Origin: Chara braunii
Taxonomy: Eukaryota > Streptophyta > Charophyceae > Charales > Characeae
DNA: 23,376 bases
Direction: 5' to 3'
Assembly (NCBI GenBank): GCA_003427395.1
Contig: BFEA01000568.1
Span: 513,899-537,274, forward strand
Position numbers and translations under genes: made by a program. The notes under the pieces were generated by a model, which saw only the letters and a list, made by a program, of their open reading frames with translations, did no database searches and had not been told where the DNA came from. Below, one piece after another: positions 9,491-19,136 of this stretch; within the stretch, counting starts at the first letter, position 1; every line of letters starts with the position of its first letter.

Positions 9491-10334
9491 GCCGGGAGCA
9501 GCCCGACGTGCTGGGTGTTATATGGTGGGGAGCCGGTGCTGCGCGTCCGCTCGGCCGAGCTAACGGCTGAACGCTGCGCTACGGGGTCAGTAGGAGGAAG
9601 GATGAAGGTGAAGGAGATGGCAGATGGTAGGCTGGCGCAGAGGGGGAGCAAAGCAAAGGCAACGGGCGCCCAGGCAGAGAAGCAAAGAGACAGAGTGACG
9701 GGCGCCGATGGCAGCAAAGTAAGGCAGTAGAGAAGAAGAAGAACCTGGGGTGGTTCCTGCGCAAGATACATTCAGTGAAGGATATGGCGGGAGAACGGGT
9801 GGGGCGCAGTCCAAGAGTCGCAACTCACTCAATCCTTGCCGGAACTGAGTGAGGAGGAAAGCGATTTCGGGCTTTTGACATGAGGTGAGCTTACTAGAAG
9901 TGGTAGATTAGTATGAGAGTTAGTTGATTAGGAGTTAGTAAGAAAACGAACCGCGCTGGAGATGCCGGATAGAGATTTGTCGGGTTCCGAAGGATGTAGC
10001 TCGCCCGTTTCTTAATGAAATCGGGCGAGAGAAGATGTCCAACAGGTGTTTTCTGGGCCAGCGAAGCTAAATCCGGGGTTAGAATTGCACAAAAATTAGT
10101 AAATAGAGAGATTAGTAGAAAGGGGGTGCGTGGGAGCTATGGAGGAGGAGGAGAAAGGAGGTTGTCGAACTGGTCGTTCCTTGACCAATTTCGACGGATG
10201 GAGGATCTATACTAAGTTTTTGGAACTGGGCGAATGCGATGGTGGAGTTGGACTTGGCAGAGGGTCAGCAGGTTAAAAGCTAGCAAGAAAAGAAGCTGCG
10301 CTGTGTGTAAAACAGGAAAGTAGAGAAAGTGAAT
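9491..10334. other. No gene seen; diverged internal repeats
   Basis: Purine-rich sequence. A phrase like GTTAGTAAGAAAACGAACCGCGCTG (about 9935-9958) recurs in altered form near 10272-10300, which suggests old tandem duplication. No frame shows a domain. Confidence 0.3.
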
Positions 10335-10536
10335 GTATCTACCCCGCTTCTAGCAGAGGATACATTTCCATTTTTTGCCGGAATTTAGGAGTAGTTGGTG
10401 TTCATCCAGGGGGCACTATGGAGATCATGGCATTCGTGTTCCTCCATACCGCTGGGGTTCTCTTCCTCGTTGAGCCGCGATGATCTTCAGCTGACCTGCT
10501 CTGTGACAGCCGTCCTCACACTCTCGTTATCACCAA

Positions 10537-10599
<63 letters not shown>

Positions 10600-10753
10600 C
10601 GAGAGGAGAGAGAAGGTATGAAGGAAGGAGGAGAGCACGTACTCGGCTGTGGCAATCTATGGGGTATCCTTCCCTGTTTTTCGGGAAATTCCTTCTTCTT
10701 TTTTTTGAAAGTATCTCCCCGCGTTTAGCAGGAGATACATTCTCATTTTTTGC
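10335..10753 (+). repeat. Paired hairpin repeats flanking a (GA)n tract
   Basis: The motif GTATCT...CCGC...TAGCAG.GGATACATT..CATTTTTTGC occurs at 10335-10378 and 10711-10753. In the second copy GTATCTCC pairs exactly with GGAGATAC (10711-10718 and 10731-10738). In the first the ends are GTATC/GATAC. The two copies bracket a 56-nt (GA)n run at 10540-10595. Open frames crossing the GA run only encode dipeptide repeats and are not genes. Confidence 0.5.
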
Positions 10754-11580
10754 GCAGTCTGAAGAGGGACCTTCTTTAAAAGGGGGTGGATGGGCGTCCG
10801 TCCCGATGGTCGTCTTCTCCGCCGGACCCGTGCTGATCAAGCCGAAGTCGCGGTCGTTACCGAACTGACACTGCTGCTCGTCCGACTTGCGACCCCCCTT
10901 CCCGCTGAAGTTGAAGGACCTGACCTCTGAGGGCCAGGTGCATTCATGCACAAGGGCGCAGATCTACTGCAGAGCCTACGGAGGTAAGCACGGGAAGGAG
11001 GAGGCACGTACCTAGCTATGACCGCCTCGTGAATCGGGTCGCAGCTGCGACCAAATATATGTAATAGGAGGAGGAGGTAGGTGCGAGAAGTGGTGACGAG
11101 GAGTACCGGGGTAGGAGCGTGGGAGAGAACTTACCTCGGACACCTGATGATGCGGGGCGGACCGAAAGTCGAGCTACGGCGCCAAACTTCGAGGTGACTT
11201 GGGGAGTGTGGCTGTGTGCCCGCCCATGTTCAAGCGGAAAGATTCATTCCGATTTCGGAAGTAGCGTGGGGGCTGCCGTGAGCTTGGGGAGCTACCGTCC
11301 GTCGTCAAAAAGTTGCAGCCTCGCAGCCGGCTGTTGGTTGGTGCTGTCCAGCGGATGACTGCTGCGACAGGGTGGTCAGGCCTCACGAACTTTGGCCATG
11401 GTTGGCGCTCCAGTACGACAGCCTTTATTTTATCCTCAAGTGGTTGGGGCCGGTGGTTTCGGACCATGTCTTGTGTCCCGGAGTCACAGCCTGTGTTCTA
11501 AGTCACGACTGCGCCTCTGCTGGGCACGCTGATGGATACTGAGTGAGACGGTGGGGCCGGTCGTTGAGCGTGTACTGTGC
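10754..11580. other. No gene seen
   Basis: GC-rich unique-looking sequence. GGAGGAGGCACGTAC-like phrases (about 10615, 10990 and 11060) hint at degenerate repeats. No coding or RNA feature could be supported. Confidence 0.3.
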
Positions 11581-12330
11581 TTTTTGCGGGGGCGGATGCG
11601 GCTGCGATTGTTACTGTAGTACTACTGCTGTTACCATATTCTGCAGACGGGGGGCTGCGGTTTCTGGGCCTAAAGGACTGTTAATCTACTCTGGAGTCTA
11701 GTTGTTGTTGCCGTACTGATATGAATAAGGCATGTGGGGCAAACGATACACTTGCTAGGTCTGGTTGGACGGGACCGTGAGCTTGCATATTGGGCTCGCG
11801 GGCTCCACGCCCTTAACAAGAAGTAGTAGATCCCGCTGTGCGCTATTACTGTGGAGGGAGTTGCCCCTCACTGTGACTACTGCTGGGGCTGGCTGCCGCG
11901 TGCTACTGTTGCGACCGTGACCGTGCGCAAGCGACTGTTGCCGGCCGCCGCTGTGTGCTGCTGCAAGTGCCTGTGGTTGATCATTGTATACCACTGCGTA
12001 CAGCTGCGAGCTGCTGAGAACTGCGGTTGCTGGCGACCGTTGCTATTGCCAAGGGCCACCGCTGGGTACTGCTGACTGCCTCTGTTGGTGACTGGTGGCG
12101 CTATAGTCCACTGAGGATGCTCCTGCCTTTGAGGACGCAGTGAGCATCGGGCAGGCCACAGCTATAGCATGGTGGTACGTCTGTTCAATGGTGGCTTTGG
12201 TTGCTGTTGGGGCAACCCAATGAGGCTAGTGCAGCTATTGTCGATACCGTTCGATCGGACTGCCACAGCACACAGGCTGTGTGTCGCTGTGCTTTTGGGG
12301 GTGGGCTGCTGCGGTACCACCTGGCGGTGC
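11580..12330. repeat. CTG/GCTGC-rich low-complexity region
   Basis: Dense TGCTG, CTGCGA and GTTGCTG words, with ACTGCTGnnn-type quasi-repeats (for example 11600-11640, 11870-12080, 12180-12310). Frames read as Leu/Cys/Ala- or Gln/Ser-rich peptides on either strand without a domain. Confidence 0.45.
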
Positions 12331-12654
12331 ACCTGATACTTTGCTATACTCACGTGGGTGGCTTTCGCGGTGCTCCTTACCATACACTAACTGCGCGCGG
12401 CTAGGGGTCCAGAAGGGTGAACAAACCCAGCATCAGGCTATCACAGTGACCGGAGGGTAGACGGGGAATCGGTATTCTGCATGTTGGTCAAGGCTCGGCT
12501 ACTTCTGTTGCGCTATCGACCATCATTGCGGGGCCCTCCAGAAAGTCAAGACTACAAGGCCCTCTCAGTGTGAGTTGAGTTGTCCCATCCCTATATCTCG
12601 AGAGACTGAACATTTATACTTCTATCTTTCTCAGTCTAAGTCTAGTCTTTTGGT

Positions 12655-12760
12655 TACGAAAGGAAGGCGGCAGGCGGGATTGAAACCCGTAGGTCCGCGC
12701 CAAGGCCTCTGTGGGAGGTTTGCCCCACCGATTGCGGGAGCTCTGCCGGAGCCCAGGCGG
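12655..12760 (-). mobile_element. Possible tRNA-like SINE head (minus strand)
   Basis: On the minus strand, AGCTCCCGCAATCGGTGG (A-box-like) precedes CGGG-TTTCAAT-CCCG, a T-arm-like stem with a 7-nt loop, by about 50 nt. The B box deviates from consensus and no full cloverleaf forms. It is a weak candidate. Confidence 0.25.
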
Positions 12761-13029
12761 GGTTCTGGAGGCAGGGAACTTTAGGTACAATCTCGTCTGA
12801 CGCGTGTGATCCCTTCCCTTAGTAGCTGTTATCCCTTGGGTAGCTGAATAATACTATGTAAGGATATTATATTTTGTTTTGGTTATGTATGTCAGGACAT
12901 GCATTGCGAGAAGGTAAAGGAACAGCTATGTATGAGTGTTCAGATAATCTATGAGAGAATTCAAACAGAATAAACGGGGGGAAGGCGGGAGAAAGGTGTT
13001 TTGCATGCTTTGATCGGGTCAACCCAAGG

Positions 13030-14298
13030 CTGAGTTCCCCTAGGTTGGTGTGGACTCAGTGCTATGTTTTTTTTTTGTTGTTGGGCTGTCTAAATGACCT
13101 TTTTTAGGATTGGGTCTACCCAAGGTTGGATGGCTCGGTCGCCGTTTCTTTGAGGGTTTCTGAACAGGAGGACGGGCACCCCGAGTGGGGAAGGCTCAGA
13201 GTCCTGATGTTTCTTTTAACGAGTTATGGTGCATGTTTTTTCTGAGGGAATAACGACATAAGACTAAGCGTACCCTAGGGTTAGGGCGGCTTAGCCATGA
13301 GCCACGAATTAACTGGCCAACAAAAAGTATAAATTTTGATACATATATTTTATTGAACTTATACTTCTGACAGACGGGAACCCCGGGTGGGGAAAGCCAG
13401 TCAGTAAGTCAGGTAGAACTAAGGAAGAGGGAAATAGATGAAGAGTAAAACAAAGGTAACTGGGCAGACTGAACGTACCCTAGGGTTAGGGCGGTTCAGT
13501 TATATGCTCATGATAACACTAAGGAGCAGAGAGTTAGTATAAATCTGTTTTTTTTCCCTTCTAGACATGAGGCAGGATCAGAAGTTCCATTTATTGGAAA
13601 TGTCCGATCGACTGCTTAATAAGAGAAGGAAAAACATAAAGTCTGTGAAAATATTTGTACCCTATTTTATGTTGTATGGCTAACTAGGCCTAACCCTATG
13701 GTTAGCCTATGGTTAGGGCGACCTAGCGATGAACTTTTGTCGTTTAAAGTAAGTTGGACGTACCCTAGGGTTAGGGCGGTCTAGCGTTTCATTGTTTATA
13801 ACTGTTCAGGCAGATCAGGCACACCCTAGGGTTAGGGCAGCCTGATCACATTGCCTTATGTAACTTAAACTGTATGGCTAACTAGGCGTACCCTAGGGTT
13901 AGGGCGGCCTAGTGATATGCTTTTGTCGTAGATGTGTTGTGGGTTAGACGTACCCTAGGGTTAGGGCGGTCCAGCTTTTCATCGTTTGTACTTATGTTCA
14001 GGCAAGCTAAACCTACCCCTGGTAAGGGATGCTCTAGAATGATGCCGTATGTACCTTTGTTTAAAGCAGATTGGGCATACCCTAGGTTTAGGGCAGCCCA
14101 GTTCTATGCTCTTTGTCGTCAATTAAGCAAAAGCCAGACGTACCCTAGGGTTAGGGCGGTCTGGTCATATGCCTTATGTGTACAGTTCATGTTATGTTGG
14201 GCATACCCTAGGGTTAGGGCAGTCCAAATGTGCGTACTTTACTTGAATGTGTACCTAGGCAGGTCAGGCATACCATAGGGTTAAGGCCTTGTCTGACC
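13030..14298 (+). repeat. Hairpin array A, right copy (CCCTA-GGGT-TAGGG core, covarying arms)
   Basis: About 15 hairpin units. From 13682 onward ten units recur every 58-73 bp, mostly 62-66 bp. The typical unit is arm, GTA, CCCTA, GGGT, TAGGG, CG, complementary arm. Arms differ but match within units: ACTGAAC/GTTCAGT (13468), GATCAGGC/GCCTGATC (13813), ACTAGGC/GCCTAGT (13881), ATTGGGC/GCCCAGT (14070), GCCAGAC/GTCTGGT (14132), GGTCAG/CTGACC (14262). Earlier units at 13169 and 13367 keep the loop but replace the inner stem with CCCC/GGGG. A TATGCY-like box usually follows the 3' arm. Units near 13682 and 14006 are duplicated or degenerate. Confidence 0.8.
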
Positions 14299-14671
14299 GT
14301 ATGCCATAGGAAAGGGGGATGTAAAAGGGAAGGAGCTGAGCGATTCAACGAACTACTGGACTAAATTAATGTGGGATTGTGAGATATGTTTGGTTATGCA
14401 TGCTTATGGGCTCCCACTCTGGGGCATCTCTTTGATAGTTTAGTTGCTTTAGGTGCTCGCCGAGTGCTAAAACTATAGGCAGGTAGGATGGATGATGGGA
14501 GGGAAAGCTTGAGATAAAATAGGACTGACTCTACTAGGAGTTAGGATCAGTGTTATCGCACAGCCTCATCAAGAGGTCGTACAAATTGTCGTTGATTCTA
14601 CCTTCCAAGTAAGTGTCAGGAGTTAGTCCTAAGTATAACTTCGCTTTGTCTTTCTGTTTTAAGCTTTGTAT

Positions 14672-14802
14672 AAATCTTGGCAGCCTCCTTTTCCTAAAGG
14701 AAGCGCTGCCGAAATTTCTACAAATCTGAAAGAGTTAGTCATTTTTGAATTTGTAGAAATTCTGGGAAGACATTTTTTCTACGGAAAGCGCTGCCGAAAT
14801 TT
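14672..14802 (+). repeat. Hairpin array B, right copy
   Basis: Unit 14672-14717 is the best of its type, with arms AAATCTTGGCAGC/GCTGCCGAAATTT and inner TCCTTT-TCCT-AAAGGA. A second unit lies at 14757-14802 (AAATTCTGG/CCGAAATTT). A degenerate third follows near 14860-14890 (CACTGCCGGAATTTC). Only two or three units are present, against five in the left copy. Confidence 0.6.
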
Positions 14803-15049
14803 TGCAGAAATTAAGGAGTTAGAATATTCTTAGTTAGGAGAAATCAGGCAATCCATCATATTTAGGGGATACACTGCCGGAATTTCTTACATTTTTAGAT
14901 AAACATAAGAGATTAGTTAGGAAGGTAGGATTATATCTTGATCACTCAAGCATGACTTGGGTACTGGTCTGTGTTGCATTGCATGTCACCTTTATTCATA
15001 TTGATTCAAGGCTTGACTATCTTCAAATTGATCCTACAGAGATCACCTT

Positions 15050-15069
15050 CTGTTATCCTTTGATAACAG
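15050..15069 (+). repeat. Conserved hairpin CTGTTATC-CTTT-GATAACAG
   Basis: Counterpart of the hairpin at 1648-1666. The stem is identical and the loop differs. Confidence 0.55.
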
Positions 15070-16468
15070 GTCGGTTTCCGACTCAACTCTAATTCACTCT
15101 TGCCACTCAACCTAAAAGGCTTTAGCCGTGTGGTTTGATTTATTGGTTGTGTTTTTACCCGGACTTTAATTGAATGGCCATTTAATAAAGATGCTTAGTA
15201 CTTTATTTTGAGAGTTGTCGAAAGAGTGAGGCTTGTATGGCTAAAGCAAGGGGTGTGAGCGCAAAGAATGGTTGAAGTTGACCCCATGTAGTGTGTGTTC
15301 TGTTGATGTAGATTTTTGATGTGATTACTGGTATGTTCTGTGAATTGAAGTCTTGACTTGGTTTTGCGTATGATTATATTTGTATATATATATTTGAAGG
15401 AAGTAACACCTTTATTGTGAGAGTGATCGTCTTCTATCTCATGACTTTTATATCATGTTTCTTGTGTTCGCCCGACCCATTGAGGCCGCACATAGTGATT
15501 AAGTAGGTGTTGCACTGAGAAAAAAAAAGTCCCCTTTGACCTTTTGCTTCTTAGAATTATTATGGTTGGACGTTGTAGTCCGTGGCAGCCGTCAAAGTCA
15601 AACACCTTGATATTTGACCACCACGACAGCTTGGAGTTGTCTACTCAACCCCTCTGCACAGGGTGCAAAAGAGGTTGTGGTCTTCAACCGCACATGGCTG
15701 TTGTCTGGCGGCGAGAGATTACCTCTCAAAGCGTCTGTCAGCCGACACTTGAGCGTCGAACGCGACCCTCGAGATTATCAAGGGTCGCAAGGCTACGAGT
15801 ACTACATAGTACCCCATCAACACGAGTGCTTGCGTATGCCCGCATGGCTGGTTGATATGAGGAGTCCATGCGCTCGCTCGGTACTTATAAGAAAATTCAG
15901 TCCGCGATACCTATCTAATTCTTGTTGCATAGAGTTATGGATCGAATACTGAAGGGACTAAGAGTATTGTTGTGTTGTGGTGTTGTTTATAGTGGTTGTT
16001 TTGTGCGTGTCCATGTGTTATGCGTGGTAAGTGTGAGTGTTGTGCCGTAACGCGTGGTGTGTAGGGTGCGTCTTAGTCGACCGACGTAGGGTCGCGCTTG
16101 GGACTTCAACCCCCCAGTGCGTCGATTCGCGTGCGGGTTCGATTTTGGGCGTTCGACCACACGTACCCCCTATGCTACAGCGAACGAGAAACGCCCTCGG
16201 CTGGGCCACCTCTGCAATTGCATACGAAAAACTTTCGCATGTGGTTCAGTAGCTCGGCGGGGATACGCCCACCTAAGGGATGGTGACAGCTCCCCCAGAT
16301 GGAGGTAAGCGGTGCCTCGTGTGACACTGTCCCGTCGTAGGGGCTCGCGAGAGGTACGGCTGGCGCATTCGGCCGGAGCGGCAAACGCTGTCCGCAACAA
16401 GTCCTGCCAAATCTTGCGTGACGCGGTCGGGAGGGTCCCCGTGCGGGACCGATGCGCACGACACCGGG

Positions 16469-17091
16469 CCGACCTCTCCCCGAACCGCCGCTTTCAAAAC
16501 AGACGGATGGGACGGCCTTGAATGCACCGCGCATGCCATCTGCCTTATGCTGCACGCCAACAGGCCAGAGGGGGCTCGCTCTTAGCTCTATTGCACCCGT
16601 GCCTCTGAAACCCCGCCACAGGAGATCTCAGTTCTGACCTGGGACTCCACCCCCACTTTCCCAAAAATCTTTGGCACACCCCTTTTGCACTTCCAGGCCC
16701 CCATCCCACTCCGATCAGGAAGTCGTGCAGGGCGTGAGGTTAGGGCGTCACAGGGGTGCATGGAGTTGAGGGGGAGCATGTTTGTATTGGGCTGCTGCGG
16801 CGTCGAGGCGAGCAGCGAAACCAAGGATGGACGAGGCGAGGGGTGGGGGGGGGAGAGTTGTTCCTATCCCCGATCTTCCGTACCACGTGTAGATCCGGCC
16901 AACGTGCGTTTAAGCATGGTTGCCCATGATCGATCTGCTGTTGTCGCTCCACCGCAGATCCCTCCTTCAGGGAGGCCTGGATGAGTCTGGCAGGTTTCGA
17001 TCTGTTGGATAACCCTTTGTGTTTGGATAATTGTTGTGGATTTCAGGTGGTGCTCAGTTATATTGCAGTAGCAGCTCAGTAGCTGCAACGT
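16469..17091. other. No gene seen
   Basis: Mixed sequence between the end of the long repeat and the target-site duplication at 17092. It includes a G-run near 16847. No coding, RNA or TIR feature could be supported. Confidence 0.3.
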
Positions 17092-18002
17092 AAGGAACTG
17101 TCATGTTCATGTAGCTCAGTGGTTAGACCACCGGTTGGAAATGCGCATTGTGGTATAAGGTTGCGGGTTCAACCCCCCGCAGCCTTGGACATGGACACCG
17201 GCAGGGCGTTAGATTGACGCACGGTTGGACACACATCCCCTTAGGCTGACGCATGGTACTATTACAGACACTGCCTGCGCACCACCCAAGGGTAGTCCAC
17301 GGTGTTGTATGTTGGTTGTGGGTTTCACAGGGTTTGCTTGGGGTGTTAGTCTCCGGTGTTCTGATGTTCTCCCCAGTCTGGCATATTCCATTTCCGGTAG
17401 TTGCTCATACGGTAGAGTCTTGGATTACGTGTTACAAGGTTACCTGGTTACAGGTTCAAGCTTGGTTCAGTCCTTGGGGGGGGGTCCTTGTCCAGCTGGC
17501 CTTGTTCTCTCCTCCTCGATACACACACATGATTCACAGAGTACACATAGCTTTCGGGCATACACACATAGCTTGCGAATTATATATCGCCTACAGGTTA
17601 CATACACAAGTTTTCGTCGGCAATTGCGGTGCGAATTTCATCAAAATTTTAAAAAGCAAACGATATGAGACCATAGTGCAAACATCAAAAAAGGAAACAG
17701 GCCAAAAAAAACGAAAAAAAAAACAAAAAAAAACACTATGAAACCCTAACACAAAGACACTGTCCGAGTCAAAATGAAGCATCCAACGAATTCAACAAAA
17801 TGTCGTTGGTAGGGCAATGGTCCTGAGCGCTGGCCACACTCAGGCTGAGGTAGAATAGTGGGATAGGGGGTGCGCTAGGAGTATTGAAGTGAGGATGGGT
17901 TGGGAGTTGGTCTCAGATTCCAGGACACCCGCGGTTCACAGTTCCAGGTGATCACTGTGCGCACACTGACTGGCCTCTACAACACCCTGGACTTTTTAAA
18001 AA

Positions 18003-18222
18003 ATGATTATATATATATATATATCGTCACAAACAGAACTGCCCGGTAAACCGTAGGCAGAGAGAGAGAAGAGGACAACAAACGAGGGGCTGTGGCAAAC
18101 TGTTTCGTCGGAGTTTCACCGACTATCTGTTTGTGACGATATATATGATATATATATATCTTCTCCCTCTCTGCCTACGGTTTACCGGGCAGTTCTATTT
18201 GACGATATATATATATATATAT
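18003..18222. repeat. Foldback with (AT)n borders inside the retroposon
   Basis: Left arm: (AT)n, CGTCACAAACAGAACTGCCC, then GGTAAACCGTAGGCAGAGAG. The right arm (18157-18215) is its reverse complement with few changes (CTCTCTGCCTACGGTTTACC, GGGCAGTTCTATTTGACG). A second, shorter reverse complement of the left edge, CTGTTTGTGACGATATAT, lies at 18126-18143, so the left arm can pair with two alternative partners. Inside is a small palindrome, GTCGG-AGTTTCA-CCGAC. This may be a MITE or a structured 3' region. Confidence 0.6.
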
Positions 18223-18347
18223 AAAAGAAAAAAAAGGAACTGTCATGTTCANTATCTTCTCCCTCTCTGCCTACGGTTTACCGGGCAGTTCTATTTGACG
18301 ATATATATATATATATATAAAAGAAAAAAAAGGAACTGTCATGTTCA
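18157..18347. other. Exact 95-bp duplication around a single N (probable assembly join)
   Basis: Positions 18157-18251 and 18253-18347 are identical for 95 bp, including an (AT)9 tract, the A-rich tail and the target-site duplication, and are separated by one N at 18252. Exact identity through a microsatellite and across the element border suggests overlapping contig ends that were not merged. The true sequence probably holds one copy. Confidence 0.75.
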
Positions 18348-18456
18348 ACGTGATGGTTGGAATGTAAGTTCCCCAAAACAAAAATAATAATAATTCTCGA
18401 GTTTTCTGAAGTGTTTTCTTTTTTTTCTCTTTTTTTCTAAACAAGCTTTTTTTATA

Positions 18457-18983
18457 GGGATAATTTGTGAAGTACGCCCAGCAAAATGCCCCTGAAAGAT
18501 GTGGGTAGAGCCGAATGCCGTTTTGGGTCAAAATCTTTGTGTTATGCCCCTGTCAGGCTGGAGTGCAAATATGCAATCTGGACCTGGCCCCGTTTGGGCC
18601 TTAGGAAAGCACAGCTCCAAGGAAAATCTTCAAAAGGCCATGACCCCAGAGACTGCAACTATGTTCCTAAGGGACGCTGGACCTGGTTTCCAGCAGGTGC
18701 CGCTCCCCACCAATAGATGGAGCAGCCCAAGGAACAAGCCTTCAATCCCGATGGCTCTCTTACCGCCACGGAGAGAAAAAAAAAGGAAAAAAAAAAAAAG
18801 GAAAGCTGGCAAGTTCAGGGTATTTTGCAAAGTTGGATGGTACCCGGTAGGGGTATATCACAAAGATGGGGGTTCAACCGATCGAGGGGTATTTCACAAT
18901 TTTTTCTTTTTGTCAGAGAGGGGCATTCCGCTCTACCCACGTCTTTCAGGGCCAACTTATGGGGGTATTTTGCAAATTACCCC
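18457..18983. mobile_element. 527-bp element with ~62-bp terminal inverted repeats
   Basis: The left end GGGATAATTTGTGAAGTACG and the right end (reverse complement GGGGTAATTTGCAAAATACC) start long TIRs. These also share CCTGAAAGA(T/C)GTGGGTAGAG and CGAATGCC/GGAATGCC. Near the right side, a GGGTATTTTGCAAA-like phrase occurs four times (about 18817, 18852, 18886, 18962), so subterminal repeats are present. The interior is non-coding and has an A-rich tract (18776-18801). Flanks are T-rich on both sides and no clear target-site duplication can be assigned. Long TIRs suggest a Mutator-like or hAT-like non-autonomous element. The superfamily is inferred. Confidence 0.65.
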
Positions 18984-19136
18984 TTCTTTTTTATTAGTTG
19001 GACGGTTTGGACCCAGTGCCCAAGGCAAGGACGCAAAGCAAAAGAGTTCCAAAAGTTCAGGGGCAGCAAGGTCTCCAATACTACGTGATGAGGTGGAGTC
19101 CCCTTCCCTGTAGCCAAGAATGACCCAAAATACCCC

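Larger units (their letters stand above)
13030..16468 (+). repeat. Long non-coding dispersed repeat, right copy
   Basis: Direct-repeat partner of 1-3113 with the same order of landmarks: hairpin array A, CTCGCC(A/G)nGTGCTA, hairpin array B, GATCCTACnnnGATC plus CTGTTATC/GATAACAG, the TCAAAGTCAAAC block, CAGCCGACACTTGAG, TAGTCGACCG, CCCCCTATGCTACAG and GAGGTAAG...CCTC. Homology fades after GACCGATGCGCNCGACA near 16468. The roughly 10 kb between the copies holds no gag-pol typical of an LTR element. This leaves a non-autonomous large element or two independent insertions. Divergence between copies is substantial, with many indels, so they are not recent. Confidence 0.6.
17092..18347 (+). mobile_element. 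tRNA-headed retroposon with 18-bp target-site duplication
   Basis: The direct repeat AAGGAACTGTCATGTTCA flanks the insertion at 17092-17109 and 18330-18347; its leading AA may belong to the tail. The insert starts exactly with a tRNA-like head: A box TAGCTCAGTGG (17112-17122), then the T-arm GCGGGTTCAACCCCCCGC with B box (about 17164-17181). It ends in an A-rich tail (AAAAGAAAAAAAA). This is the standard result of LINE-driven target-primed reverse transcription. A second tRNA-like module occurs at 17397-17470 (TTGCTCATACGGTAGAG ... CAGGTTCAAGC) and an AC/A-rich stretch at 17640-17750, so the body may be composite. Net length is about 1.1 kb after removing an apparent assembly duplication, which is long for a SINE. 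No protein is encoded. Confidence 0.75.

Noticed and set aside
10395-10951. Overlapping open frames across the (GA)n tract
   Set aside because: They consist largely of Arg-Glu or Ser-Leu dipeptides from the microsatellite, on both strands.
13263-14290. Telomere-like TTAGGG repeats
   Set aside because: TTAGGG occurs once per ~64-bp unit as part of a CCCTA/TAGGG stem, not as tandem telomeric repeats.
13030-14298. CRISPR array
   Set aside because: The repeats are hairpins with variable arms and similar spacers in a plant-like genome, with no cas genes.
17110-17190. Functional tRNA gene
   Set aside because: A and B boxes and a T-arm are present, but the acceptor stem does not close next to the T-arm, no normal anticodon arm forms, and the sequence starts exactly at a target-site duplication.
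17805-17860. Third tRNA-like head in the retroposon
   Set aside because: TAGGGCAATGGTCCTGAGCGC resembles an A-box region, but no B box at suitable spacing was found.
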